The notes under the pieces: generated by a model | The model's database searches: none | Told to the model about the DNA's origin: nothing | What the model saw: only the letters and a program-made list of their open reading frames with translations | Translations under genes and position numbers: made by a program | Shown: one piece after another, positions 41,459-50,496 of the stretch | Layout: each line of letters opens with the position of its first letter | How positions within the stretch are numbered: position 1 is the stretch's first letter | NCBI GenBank assembly: GCA_031316255.1 | Contig: JALDQW010000001.1 | Location: 496,001 to 560,000 of the forward strand | Length of the DNA: 64,000 nucleotides | Source of the DNA: Nitrosomonas sp. | GTDB lineage: Bacteria > Pseudomonadota > Gammaproteobacteria > Burkholderiales > Nitrosomonadaceae | Direction of reading: 5' to 3'

Positions 41459-41483
41459 TTTTACCGATCCAATATAAATTAAC

Positions 41484-42344
41484 ATGCGTTCACTCTGGAT
41501 GCTGGTTGCGGCCTTTTTGTTCGCCTGCATGAGCGTACTGGTCAAGCTCAGCGCAAGTCACTTTACAAGTATCGAGCTGGTTTTTTACCGGTCTCTCATG
41601 GGTGTTGCCATTATCGGGTTGTTTGTACGCCATAACCGCCTGACATTGCGCACCGGTCACTTGAAAACACATTTCAGTCGCGGCCTGACCGGCCTCATCA
41701 GCCTTTTAATGTTCTTTTACTGCATCACAGAATTGCCATTGGCCACCGCCATTTCACTGAACTATACCTGGCCGTTGTTTATGGTGTTGTTTTCCATCAT
41801 CATACTTAAAGAACAATTACACTGGCCGGTGATTTTTGCACTTGCGATAGGCTTTATCGGCGTCATATTTTTGTTGCGCCCCACATTACATGAAGACCAT
41901 TGGCTGGCAGCATTTCTCGGGCTGGCGTCGGGTTTTTTTGCCGCAATAGCATATTTGAATGTCAGGCAACTCGGCAATCTGGGCGAATCCGAATGGCGTG
42001 TTGTGTTTTATTTCACCCTGATCTGCACGCTGATAACCGGCTCCTGGTTGTTATTCTCCGCAACCAGTCCTGTCACGCAACAAAACATTCACCTGCTGAT
42101 CGGCATCGGCATCACGGCCACACTGGCGCAGCTCGCCATGACCCGCGCCTACCGCACCGGAACAACACTGGTTGTGAGCTCACTGGGATACACCACTATC
42201 CTGTTTGCAGGTATCTGGGGCATACTCATCTGGAACGAAATTCTACCACCGGTCGCATGGTTAGGAATGGGATTAATTATACTGGGCGGCGCTATGAGCG
42301 GTTTCTGGGGACATAAAACAGCAGTGAAAGCACGAAACGGATAG
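41484..42344 (+). CDS. EamA/DMT family transporter
   Basis: The 286-residue protein has about ten membrane helices arranged as two EamA repeats, with VFYRSLMGVAIIGLFV near the start, LPLATAISLNYTWPLFMVLF in the first repeat and LVVSSLGYTTILFAGIWGIL in the second. The family exports or exchanges small metabolites, and no substrate can be named. It lies 25 bp after the Rieske oxygenase on the same strand, so the two may be co-transcribed. Confidence 0.92.
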   Translation: MRSLWMLVAAFLFACMSVLVKLSASHFTSIELVFYRSLMGVAIIGLFVRHNRLTLRTGHLKTHFSRGLTGLISLLMFFYCITELPLATAISLNYTWPLFMVLFSIIILKEQLHWPVIFALAIGFIGVIFLLRPTLHEDHWLAAFLGLASGFFAAIAYLNVRQLGNLGESEWRVVFYFTLICTLITGSWLLFSATSPVTQQNIHLLIGIGITATLAQLAMTRAYRTGTTLVVSSLGYTTILFAGIWGILIWNEILPPVAWLGMGLIILGGAMSGFWGHKTAVKARNG

Positions 42345-42533
42345 GTTACAGTTCCCATAACAACTCAACCGAGGGTTCTGTTTTGACTGAATAATAAACT
42401 CAGATTGCAATGATTCAGGTACAATAACAGACGTTGAGCTTGTTATCCAGACTCGCTTCAAACAATTTACACGATATACAAATCGGGTTATAACAACAAG
42501 CCACCGTAGAAAATTTAAAAAGGGGAATATTAG

Positions 42534-42734
42534 ATGAATATTAAATATAGCGCAGTATGTACAGCTGGTTTCATTCTTGTTTTGACCGGATGCTCCAGTG
42601 GCGGATATCCGGAAGCCAGCTCGTCGAACTGTGCAGGCAGAGGAATGGAAATTGCGCTTAACGAATTAAAAGACAACGAAGAAGCACGACAAGCATTTTT
42701 AGACAAATGTGACGAACTGGCACGTGGACAATAA
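42534..42734 (+). CDS. Small lipoprotein (66 aa)
   Basis: The protein begins with a lipoprotein signal peptide and lipobox (FILVLTGCSSGG, cysteine at about residue 20). A short charged mature part contains two further cysteines (SSNCAGRG and LDKCDEL), which could form a disulfide. An AAAAGGGGAA ribosome site precedes the ATG by about 7 bp. No family was recognised. Confidence 0.75.
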   Translation: MNIKYSAVCTAGFILVLTGCSSGGYPEASSSNCAGRGMEIALNELKDNEEARQAFLDKCDELARGQ

Positions 42735-42825
42735 GAATTATCCATAAACCTCAATCTTGGCCACAGCTATAGTCCAATTGGTTCTCTGATAAAAAACAGA
42801 AACGAGTATGCTATCAATTCGTTAG

Positions 42826-42904
42826 TGCCGGGTACGTGAGCTTTTCAATAAACAGGGCAGGGACACAGCCCATGGACATGGACAAGCTCACTGAAAACCC
42901 GGCA
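42826..42904 (+). ncRNA. Candidate structured RNA with nested inverted repeats
   Basis: TGCCGGGT (42826-42833) pairs with ACCCGGCA (42897-42904). Inside it, TGAGCTT (42837-42843) pairs with AAGCTCA (42884-42890), and inside that GGGC (42855-42858) pairs with GCCC (42868-42871). The order of nested stems gives one continuous 79-nt folded arm. It is not a terminator, since no T-run follows. It matches no riboswitch or small RNA I recognise; it could also be a miniature mobile element. The strand is assigned only by the neighbouring genes. Confidence 0.45.
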
Positions 42905-42920
42905 ATATCAGATGGATAGC
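42903..42920 (+). repeat. 18-nt repeat shared with position 12030
   Basis: CAATATCAGATGGATAGC is identical to 12030-12047. It overlaps the last two bases of the folded arm at 42826-42904. Both copies lie just after a hairpin in a long non-coding leader. Confidence 0.55.
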
Positions 42921-43298
42921 GTAAACAACCGAGAATGATCTAGCTGCTTCGAACACTTGCAGAACAACCTGCTTATCCCAAATCTATTCACTACTTTAAA
43001 TCAGTTCATCTGTCTCTAGATGACTGCATTTTGGCATAAAAACACACAACATCTGTCAGATTCTGCAGCGCACGCATCTGGCCGCAAGCCAACCGTCGCC
43101 AGAAAATAGTAATACCGTCTGGCATATCTGGCGCCAAAGCCATGTTTTTATTCCTGTAATCCGATATATTTCAATATCACTGCAAGTATTTTAATATATA
43201 AGCCTTTGATAGCGATTGTGCGCGGCAGTCTTTATTGTCCGCCAAAGCACAATCCCGCACTTATTTATATCACTTTTATATCACTTCCTTAAACATCT

Positions 43299-44345
43299 AT
43301 GATGCACTATAGAAATCTTGGCAGCAGCAATACAAAGGTCAGTATTATCTGCCTGGGCACAATGACTTGGGGCCAGCAAAATACACGCGCGGAAGCATTC
43401 GAGCAGATGGATTATGCGCTTGCCGAGGGCATCAATTTTTTCGACACCGCTGAACTTTATTCTGTACCACCGAAAGCTGAAACGTACGGACGGACTGAGG
43501 AAATCATCGGAGAATGGTTTAAAACAAGCGGCCAGCGTAACAAAGTCATCTTGGCCAGCAAGATAGCAGGCCCAGGAACCGACTGGATTCCTCATATCCG
43601 GCAGGGCAAAACAACTTTTAACCAGAAATTCATTAAGAACGCACTGGATGCCAGCCTGAAACGTCTACAAACCGATTACATCGATTTATACCAACTGCAC
43701 TGGCCCGAACGTAGAACCAATTATTTTGGGCAACTGGGGTTCACACCAAAAGACGAAACGCAACAGACCCCGTTTATTGAAACACTCCAGGCCTTGGATC
43801 AACAGATACAGGCGGGTAAAATACGTTATATCGGCCTGTCGAATGAAACACCGTGGGGTGTCATGCGCTTTCTGCAGCTTGCCGAACAATACAACTTGCC
43901 ACGTGTTGTCAGCATTCAGAATCCTTATAATTTGTTGAACCGCAGCTATGAAGTCGGTCTGGCAGAAGTTTCCTGGCGCGAGAAAGTCGGACTGCTAGCT
44001 TATTCGCCACTGGGTTTTGGCACGCTCTCAGGAAAATATCTGGATAACGAAAAACCAGCAGGATCCCGGCTTGACCTGTTTCCACACTACACACGTTACA
44101 GCAGTCCAAATGCAACCGATGCAATCGAGCAATATGTCGTACTGGCGAAAAAATACCGGCTTGATCCAGCGCAGATGGCACTGGCCTATATCAACAGCCG
44201 TCCATTCCTTACCAGCACGATTATCGGCGCAACAACCATGGAACAACTCAAAACGAATATCGACAGCATTAAAATAGAATTATCGGCTGAAGCGCTGGAT
44301 GGAATCGAGGCAATTCATTATTTACGCCCGAATCCAAGCCCATAA
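43299..44345 (+). CDS. NADP(H)-dependent aldo/keto reductase (Tas-like)
   Basis: The 348-residue protein has the aldo/keto reductase barrel with MHYRNLGSSNTKVSIICLGT at its start, the catalytic tyrosine region NFFDTAELYSVPPKAETYGR, the lysine in VILASKIAGPG, the histidine in DLYQLHWPERRTNYFG and the cofactor site near ATTMEQLKTNIDS. The PPKAETYGRTE insert and HWPERRTNYFG are characteristic of the Tas subgroup. The physiological substrate is unknown. Two adjacent ATG codons (43299 and 43302) could serve as start. Confidence 0.93.
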   Translation: MMHYRNLGSSNTKVSIICLGTMTWGQQNTRAEAFEQMDYALAEGINFFDTAELYSVPPKAETYGRTEEIIGEWFKTSGQRNKVILASKIAGPGTDWIPHIRQGKTTFNQKFIKNALDASLKRLQTDYIDLYQLHWPERRTNYFGQLGFTPKDETQQTPFIETLQALDQQIQAGKIRYIGLSNETPWGVMRFLQLAEQYNLPRVVSIQNPYNLLNRSYEVGLAEVSWREKVGLLAYSPLGFGTLSGKYLDNEKPAGSRLDLFPHYTRYSSPNATDAIEQYVVLAKKYRLDPAQMALAYINSRPFLTSTIIGATTMEQLKTNIDSIKIELSAEALDGIEAIHYLRPNPSP

Positions 44346-44426
44346 CTATCGCTGCAAACCGTTTATATGAACCAACTCAGAATCAAATCGTTAACGAACC
44401 CACATCGCACCGGAGTTTACCAGTTC

Positions 44427-45272
44427 CTAACTCACTCGGACTGCATCAGTCTGTTTTTTTGCGCCAACTATCGTCATGACTTCTTCAGGCTTTAGATGCA
44501 ACAGATGCCCGATTTCTTCATAGTCGTCCGGCAATGCGGCATCGTCCCATCCATTTGCAGAGTGCCTGGCGAGATTAACCGCCAGAAATACATTACGAAC
44601 ACGCTGCTGGCTGGCACAGTCATCATCCATGAGCGTAATCAACAGTTTGGGCAGTTTCCATTTGATCGCCAATGCATGCTGCAGGGCATGCAGTGAAAAC
44701 CCCAACACCTGTTCCTGCGCATGATGGCTGCGCATGGCTTTGTCTTTTGTCTGCATTGATTTAATGCGCTGCATTTTTCTTGGCGCAAAGCACCACATCA
44801 GCATTTCCGCGATATCGTGTAATAATGCAGCGATACGCACTTCTTCATAATGCAAATCCTGCAAGCGCACCGCCCATTCGAATGCATAAATCGACGCGAC
44901 TTTGGCACGACGCGTTACTTTGAGCAAATACACCAGCGCATTCATATGCTCACGTCCAAGCAAATCTTCAACCAATGGCTCCGGCGGCACTTTTTTCAAA
45001 GCGTTCTCCAATCCAAGCATCATTAGCGCCTGCTCCACTTCCACGATTTCATGTTCCTGGGCACGTTTTTTGTGGTGTTGCAGATAACGCATCAACTTGA
45101 CGACCATTAGCGGATCACTTTTGATAATCTGAGCGATGTTGCGCGCACTGAGATTATCTGAATTTTCCGACAAGATGGCCAATTTGCGGGCAGTCTGTTT
45201 AAGAACTGGAATTTCAACCCGGGTCAGAAAATCAACACATTCATTCAGTTTTGCATTGCCTTGTTTTGCCAT
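44427..45272 (-). CDS. HDOD domain protein
   Basis: The 281-residue protein is a stand-alone HDOD domain: an N-terminal helix, LSARNIAQIIKSDPLMVVKL, then LHDIAEMLMWCFAPRKMQRI and AQEQVLGFSLHALQHALAIK. HDOD domains resemble HD phosphohydrolases but usually lack activity and act in signalling. It lies 95 bp downstream of rsfS on the same strand and may be a separate unit. It is the second HDOD protein in the window. Confidence 0.88.
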   Translation of the reverse strand: MAKQGNAKLNECVDFLTRVEIPVLKQTARKLAILSENSDNLSARNIAQIIKSDPLMVVKLMRYLQHHKKRAQEHEIVEVEQALMMLGLENALKKVPPEPLVEDLLGREHMNALVYLLKVTRRAKVASIYAFEWAVRLQDLHYEEVRIAALLHDIAEMLMWCFAPRKMQRIKSMQTKDKAMRSHHAQEQVLGFSLHALQHALAIKWKLPKLLITLMDDDCASQQRVRNVFLAVNLARHSANGWDDAALPDDYEEIGHLLHLKPEEVMTIVGAKKQTDAVRVS

Positions 45273-45367
45273 GATTCATTCTCAATACTGATTAACATCA
45301 TGACTTATATCACGAAAATATATGACAAATCGTTTAAAAAACAAGGTTTATCGGTTCTTTATCGAAA

Positions 45368-45688
45368 TCATCCCGTCCACAACGCTTCCAAATTATAATA
45401 TTCCCGTGCTTCTGGTTGCATAATATGCACAATGACATCTCCCAGATCGACAAGCAGCCATTCACCTGTTTGTTCTCCTTCAAGGCATAAAATACTGCCG
45501 CCCGCATTTTTTACTTTCTCTTGAACATTATTAGCCAGCGCTCTTGTCTGGCGCGAAGAACTTGCACTTGCAATAATTATATAGTCGAACATTGATGTTA
45601 ATTTGGTAACATCCAGCACTTTTATATCAAACGCCTTGATTTCTTCAAGCGCATCGACCGTTAGTTTAACCAACTTATTTGAATCCAT
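45368..45688 (-). CDS. rsfS: Ribosomal silencing factor RsfS
   Basis: The 106-residue protein matches RsfS (DUF143): DIKVLDVTKLTSMFDYIIIA, SASSSRQTRALANNVQEKVK and GEWLLVDLGDVIVHIMQPEA. It binds ribosomal protein uL14 and blocks subunit joining when nutrients are scarce. Its start overlaps the nadD end by 14 bp, the standard nadD-rsfS arrangement. Confidence 0.97.
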   Translation of the reverse strand: MDSNKLVKLTVDALEEIKAFDIKVLDVTKLTSMFDYIIIASASSSRQTRALANNVQEKVKNAGGSILCLEGEQTGEWLLVDLGDVIVHIMQPEAREYYNLEALWTG

Positions 45689-46352
45689 TTTCTCCTGAAT
45701 ACAGGTGATGAGTTTTAATATAATCTAAGACAACATCAGGCAACAGATAACGCACGCTTTTATCTGCCACAATGAGGTTGCGTATTCGAGTTGCTGAAAT
45801 ATCCAGCAAAGTTGTTTGCGCAATATAAACCTTACCATTGAACTGGCGCGTCAAATCACCTGGATCGTCAGTCCAGCGAGACACACATGCATGTTGTATT
45901 TCCTGGGGCAAATCTTGTCGATCAATCATACGCATACTACCGGGTCGATCCACAATAACCAGGTGACATAAATGAAAGAGCTCCTGCCACAAATACCAAT
46001 AATTAATCCTTAAAAAGGTATCAACACCCATAATAAAGCAAAACGCTGTATTCCCACCATATTCTGTATGATATTCCCGCAAAGTTTCTACGGTTACGCT
46101 CATACCTGAACGTTTTGTCTCACGATCATCCAAAGAAAACCGAGCATTATTCTGTATGGACAGTGCAACCATTCTAACGCGGTGGTGTTTTGGTGCGACA
46201 GGACCTTCGCGTAGCCGCGGCTCACCGGCCGGAGCAAAATAGAACCGTTCAAACCCGATAACATCGACAAGCTCCTCGGCTACACGAAGATGTCCGTAAT
46301 GAACAGGGTCAAACGTTCCACCGTATATCCCCACCAAAGGAAATTTAGTCAT
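45675..46352 (-). CDS. nadD: Nicotinate-nucleotide adenylyltransferase
   Basis: The 225-residue protein has the nucleotidyltransferase signature GIYGGTFDPVHYGHLRVAEE near the start and the C-terminal ISATRIRN motif that binds ATP. It converts nicotinate mononucleotide and ATP to deamido-NAD in NAD synthesis. It overlaps rsfS by 14 bp and follows aceF by 41 bp. Confidence 0.97.
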   Translation of the reverse strand: MTKFPLVGIYGGTFDPVHYGHLRVAEELVDVIGFERFYFAPAGEPRLREGPVAPKHHRVRMVALSIQNNARFSLDDRETKRSGMSVTVETLREYHTEYGGNTAFCFIMGVDTFLRINYWYLWQELFHLCHLVIVDRPGSMRMIDRQDLPQEIQHACVSRWTDDPGDLTRQFNGKVYIAQTTLLDISATRIRNLIVADKSVRYLLPDVVLDYIKTHHLYSGENGFK

Positions 46353-46393
46353 GGCGGACAGTATTGACGGGACAAGTAAACATGCGCAAAGAC

Positions 46394-47767
46394 TTACAAC
46401 AACGCCAACCGCATATCTGTGAGTACTTCAGCCAAATGTGACGTAAATCGCGCAGCCGCTGCGCCATCAATTACCCGGTGGTCATACGACAATGACAGCG
46501 GTAATACCAAACGCGGTTCAAATTGACTATCCCGATAGACCGGTTTATAACTGGCTTTTGAAACACCCAGAATAGCAACCTCTGGCGCATTAATAATCGG
46601 TGTGAAAGCTGTCCCACCAATACCCCCCAAGCTCGATATAGTAAAACTGGCGCCCTGCATTTGCGCAGGTTTAAGCTTGCCTTCGCGCGCCAACACTGCC
46701 AACTCACCGAGTTCACGCGCTATCGCCATCACGCCTTTCTGGTCTACATCCCGGATAACAGGCACAACGAGACCATTGAAAGTATCCACAGCAAAACCGA
46801 TATGATAATAGCGTTTGATAATGAGGTTTGTTTCTCCATTGACATCCTTATCCAGGGAAGCGTTAAACTCCGGAAATTTCTTGAGCGATGCAATCAATGC
46901 TTTCATTAAAAAGGCCAACAACGTCAATTTAACCTCCTTATCTTTCGCCGATGCATTGGATTCCTTGCGCAACGCCTCCAGGTCGGTAATGTCCGCTTCA
47001 TCAAATTGAGTTACATGAGGAATCATGACCCAGTTACGATGCAGGTTTGCGCCGGCAATTTGCTTAATCCGCGAAAGCGACTTAATCTCTACCGGTCCAT
47101 GTTTCGCGAAATCGACTTGCGGCCACGGTAACAATTCGAGTGAACCACCTGCAGCTATATGCCTACCGTCCATTTGTATTTGCGATAATTTCGCCTTTAC
47201 AAATGCCTGCACGTCTTCTTTAAGAATGCGCTGCTTGGGACCACTTCCTGTAATCAAATCGAGATTAACACCCAATTCGCGTGCGAAACGACGCACAGAG
47301 GGACCCGCATGCGCCCTGGAATTTGTGGTTTCACCTGGTTCTGCCAAAGTCGGCATGGGTGTGTGGACTGTTTCGGTTGAAACGGTTCTCGCTACAGACT
47401 GGACAGGTTTCACTTCGACAACATGCTGCTGAGCATCAGTTTCAGGTGCCTCATAAACTTTATCTGTATTGGCTTCTTCCGATTTATCAGTCTTTTCGTC
47501 TGCTTTTGGCTCGTCTGCAACAGTTTCTGTGACTTCGATTACCGCAACAGGCGAACCTTCCGACACTTTGTCACCGGCTTTAACTTTAATCTCTTTGATC
47601 ACACCCGGAAAAGGTGCTGGTATATCTATGGTTGCCTTATCGGACTCCAATGCCAGCAGTGGATCTTCTACATTTACCCTGCTTCCGGTTTGAACATAAA
47701 CTTCGATGACGGGAACATCCGTAAAGTCGCCAATGTCTGGAATGAATACTGTTTTAAGTTCTCCCAC
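46394..47767 (-). CDS. aceF: Pyruvate dehydrogenase E2, dihydrolipoyl acetyltransferase
   Basis: The 457-residue protein has one lipoyl domain (about 1-78, with the lipoylated lysine in LESDKATIDIP), an acidic and proline-containing linker, a peripheral subunit-binding domain (about 155-190; GPSVRRFARELGVNLDLITG) and the acyltransferase core with SLSYDHRVIDGAAAARF at the active site. Some relatives carry two or three lipoyl domains; here there is one. It transfers acetyl groups from pyruvate to coenzyme A. It lies 34 bp after aceE. The E3 gene lpd is not present downstream. Confidence 0.97.
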   Translation of the reverse strand: MGELKTVFIPDIGDFTDVPVIEVYVQTGSRVNVEDPLLALESDKATIDIPAPFPGVIKEIKVKAGDKVSEGSPVAVIEVTETVADEPKADEKTDKSEEANTDKVYEAPETDAQQHVVEVKPVQSVARTVSTETVHTPMPTLAEPGETTNSRAHAGPSVRRFARELGVNLDLITGSGPKQRILKEDVQAFVKAKLSQIQMDGRHIAAGGSLELLPWPQVDFAKHGPVEIKSLSRIKQIAGANLHRNWVMIPHVTQFDEADITDLEALRKESNASAKDKEVKLTLLAFLMKALIASLKKFPEFNASLDKDVNGETNLIIKRYYHIGFAVDTFNGLVVPVIRDVDQKGVMAIARELGELAVLAREGKLKPAQMQGASFTISSLGGIGGTAFTPIINAPEVAILGVSKASYKPVYRDSQFEPRLVLPLSLSYDHRVIDGAAAARFTSHLAEVLTDMRLALL

Positions 47768-47801
47768 ATGTATTCCTTAAAAATATAAACACGCAGTATA
47801 A

Positions 47802-50462
47802 CTATAATGCAACAGGATCGGGTTTTTCCGGATCAATCTCAAACTTCTTAATCGCCTGCGTCACTGTCTTTTTGGCGATTTTCCCTTCATCTGCCAGGGC
47901 TTTCAATGCAGCAACGGTAATATAGTAACGATCAACTTCAAAAAACTGGCGCAGTTTCTTGCGGGTATCCGATCGTCCGAAACCATCCGTACCCAGCACA
48001 CGATAGCAACCCGGTACAAATTCACGAATCTGATCTGCATAAATTTTCATATAATCGGTAGCGGCAATCACAGGACCTTCTCTTCCCCGCAAACAATGTT
48101 CAACATGCGAAGTTTTTTCCTTTTTTTCCGGATGCAGCATATTCCATCGATGAATACTCATGGCCTCTCGCCTCAATTCGGTAAAACTCGTCACACTCCA
48201 AATATCTGCGTTTACGCCATATTCCTGCTTAAGCATATCGGCAGCAGCAATCACTTCCCGCATTATCGCTCCAGATCCAAGTAGTTGCACTCGCGGTTCC
48301 TTAGCGCGCTTACCCGCTTCGCTGAATAAATACATGCCTTTCAAAATATGCTGTTCCACATCTTTTGGCATCTCAGGATGCGTATAATTTTCATTCATTA
48401 CAGTAATGTAATAAAAAATATCTTCTTGGTCCTGACACATCCGGCGCAAGCCATCCTGAATAATCACTGCCAGTTCATAGGCGAATGTTGGATCATACGA
48501 GATACAGTTGGGTATGGTAGAAGCAGCCAAATGACTATGACCGTCTTCATGCTGCAAGCCTTCGCCATTGAGCGTAGTACGCCCTGCCGTTCCACCGAGC
48601 AAAAAACCACGACAACGCATATCCCCAGCCGCCCAAATCAAGTCGCCAACACGTTGAAAGCCAAACATGGAATAAAAAATGAAAAAAGGAATCATTTGTA
48701 TACCATGCGTGCTATACGCTGTAGCAGCGGCTATCCAAGATGACAGCGCACCGGCCTCGTTGATTCCTTCCTGCAGAATCTGACCGTGTTTGTCTTCTTT
48801 GTAATACATTAACTGCTCGGCATCCTGTGGCGTATAGAGTTGACCGACAGATGACCAGATACCCAATTGACGAAACATGCCTTCCATTCCGAAAGTTCTC
48901 GATTCATCGGCAACAATGGGCACAATATGTTTACCGAGCTGCTTATCCTTGACCAGGATATTCAGTATGCGCACATAGGCCATAGTCGTTGAAGATTCTC
49001 GCCCCTCACCGCTGGCTTTCAGAATCGATTCAAATACACTCAACGGCGGCACTTCTAGCGGATCGGCATATCGCTTGCGGCGATGGTAGAAACCGCCTAA
49101 TGCCTCACGGCGTTCGCGCATATAAGTGTACTCAGGCGAGTCCTTATCAAACGTCAGATAAGGTACTTCATCAATTTTGTCATCAGGCACATCCAGACCA
49201 AATCGATTTCGGAATGCTTTTAATGAAGTTGTACCCATCTTTTTTTGCTGATGCGTAATATTTTGCGCTTCACCGGCTTCGCCCATGCCGTAGCCTTTGA
49301 TCGTTTTCGCCAGAATAACCGTGGGTTGCCCCTTATGTCTCACAGCTTCAGCGTAGGCGGCATAAACCTTGTAAGGGTCATGTCCGCCCCGATTCAGGCG
49401 CCAGATATCGTCATCAGACATATTTGCAACCATTTCCAGCAATTCCGGATATTTGCCAAAAAAATGCTTGCGCACATAGGCGCCATCACGGGCTTTGAAA
49501 TTCTGATACTCGCCGTCGACACATTCCATCATGCGTTTCTGCAACAGTCCCTTGGTATCTTTAGCCAGCAAAGGATCCCAGTAAGACCCCCAAATGACCT
49601 TGATCACATTCCAGCCCGCTCCGCGGAAAGCAGCTTCCAGCTCCTGAATAATCTTGCCGTTACCTCTAACCGGCCCGTCAAGTCGCTGCAAATTACAATT
49701 GACCACAAAAATCAAATTATCCAGGCTCTCGCGCGACGCAAGCGTAATGGCACCCAATGATTCGGGCTCATCCATTTCTCCGTCGCCCATAAATGCCCAA
49801 ATTTTTCGCCCTTCTGTATTTACCAGGCCGCGACTTCCAAGATATTTCATAAATCGCGCCTGATAGATCGCCATTAAGGGGCCAAGTCCCATGGATACCG
49901 TTGGAAATTGCCAGAATGTAGGCATTAACCAGGGATGCGGATAAGAAGACAGGCCGTTGCCTTCGGCTTCCTGGCGGAAGTTATTTAAGTTTTCTTCCGT
50001 TAATTCTCCGGCAAGAAAAGCATAGGCGTATATACCCGGCGATGAATGTCCCTGCACGTAAACCAGATCTCCACCATGATTCTCACTGGGCGAATGCCAG
50101 AAATGGTTGTAACCGATATCATAAAGCGTCGCTGCCGAGGCGAAACTTGCGATATGCCCGCCCACATTAGTTGATCGATTGGCCTTGAGCACCATCGCCA
50201 TGGCATTCCAGCGCACATATGATCGAATACGATGTTCGATGGCATTATCACCAGGAGAACGCGCTTCTTTTCCCGTCGGTATGGTATTGATATAGGCTGT
50301 GTTTGCACTATACGGAAGATATGTACCTGAACGACGCGCTTTCTCAACCAGTTTCTCCAGCAAGAAATGGGCACGCTCGGGACCTTCGTTAACTAAAACC
50401 GACTCCAGCGCATCCAGCCATTCTTGCGTTTCCTGCGGGTCTATATCAGGCTGTGATTCCAT
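47802..50462 (-). CDS. aceE: Pyruvate dehydrogenase E1 component
   Basis: At 886 residues this is the typical length of the homodimeric E1. Signatures include the thiamine diphosphate motif FMGDGEMDEPES followed by VVNCNLQRLDGPVRGN, the N-terminal HIASFASAATLYDIGYNHFW, and the C-terminal LGTDGFGRSDTRKKLRQFFE. It decarboxylates pyruvate and passes the acetyl group to the E2 lipoyl arm. It follows folD by 34 bp and precedes aceF, so the run folD-aceE-aceF-nadD-rsfS is probably one operon. Confidence 0.98.
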   Translation of the reverse strand: MESQPDIDPQETQEWLDALESVLVNEGPERAHFLLEKLVEKARRSGTYLPYSANTAYINTIPTGKEARSPGDNAIEHRIRSYVRWNAMAMVLKANRSTNVGGHIASFASAATLYDIGYNHFWHSPSENHGGDLVYVQGHSSPGIYAYAFLAGELTEENLNNFRQEAEGNGLSSYPHPWLMPTFWQFPTVSMGLGPLMAIYQARFMKYLGSRGLVNTEGRKIWAFMGDGEMDEPESLGAITLASRESLDNLIFVVNCNLQRLDGPVRGNGKIIQELEAAFRGAGWNVIKVIWGSYWDPLLAKDTKGLLQKRMMECVDGEYQNFKARDGAYVRKHFFGKYPELLEMVANMSDDDIWRLNRGGHDPYKVYAAYAEAVRHKGQPTVILAKTIKGYGMGEAGEAQNITHQQKKMGTTSLKAFRNRFGLDVPDDKIDEVPYLTFDKDSPEYTYMRERREALGGFYHRRKRYADPLEVPPLSVFESILKASGEGRESSTTMAYVRILNILVKDKQLGKHIVPIVADESRTFGMEGMFRQLGIWSSVGQLYTPQDAEQLMYYKEDKHGQILQEGINEAGALSSWIAAATAYSTHGIQMIPFFIFYSMFGFQRVGDLIWAAGDMRCRGFLLGGTAGRTTLNGEGLQHEDGHSHLAASTIPNCISYDPTFAYELAVIIQDGLRRMCQDQEDIFYYITVMNENYTHPEMPKDVEQHILKGMYLFSEAGKRAKEPRVQLLGSGAIMREVIAAADMLKQEYGVNADIWSVTSFTELRREAMSIHRWNMLHPEKKEKTSHVEHCLRGREGPVIAATDYMKIYADQIREFVPGCYRVLGTDGFGRSDTRKKLRQFFEVDRYYITVAALKALADEGKIAKKTVTQAIKKFEIDPEKPDPVAL

Positions 50463-50496
50463 GATACTTTAATCCCATCATTTTAATTTTTTATCC

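Larger units (their letters stand above)
42735..43298. other. Non-coding gap holding a structured element
   Basis: No open frame of interest lies in these 564 bases. The only notable content is the nested inverted repeat at 42826-42904 and the 18-nt repeat that follows it. The part from 42990 to 43298 shows no recognisable signal. Confidence 0.5.

Noticed and set aside
49245..49760. A 171-residue frame antisense to aceE
   Set aside because: It lies inside the well-supported aceE gene and matches no known protein.
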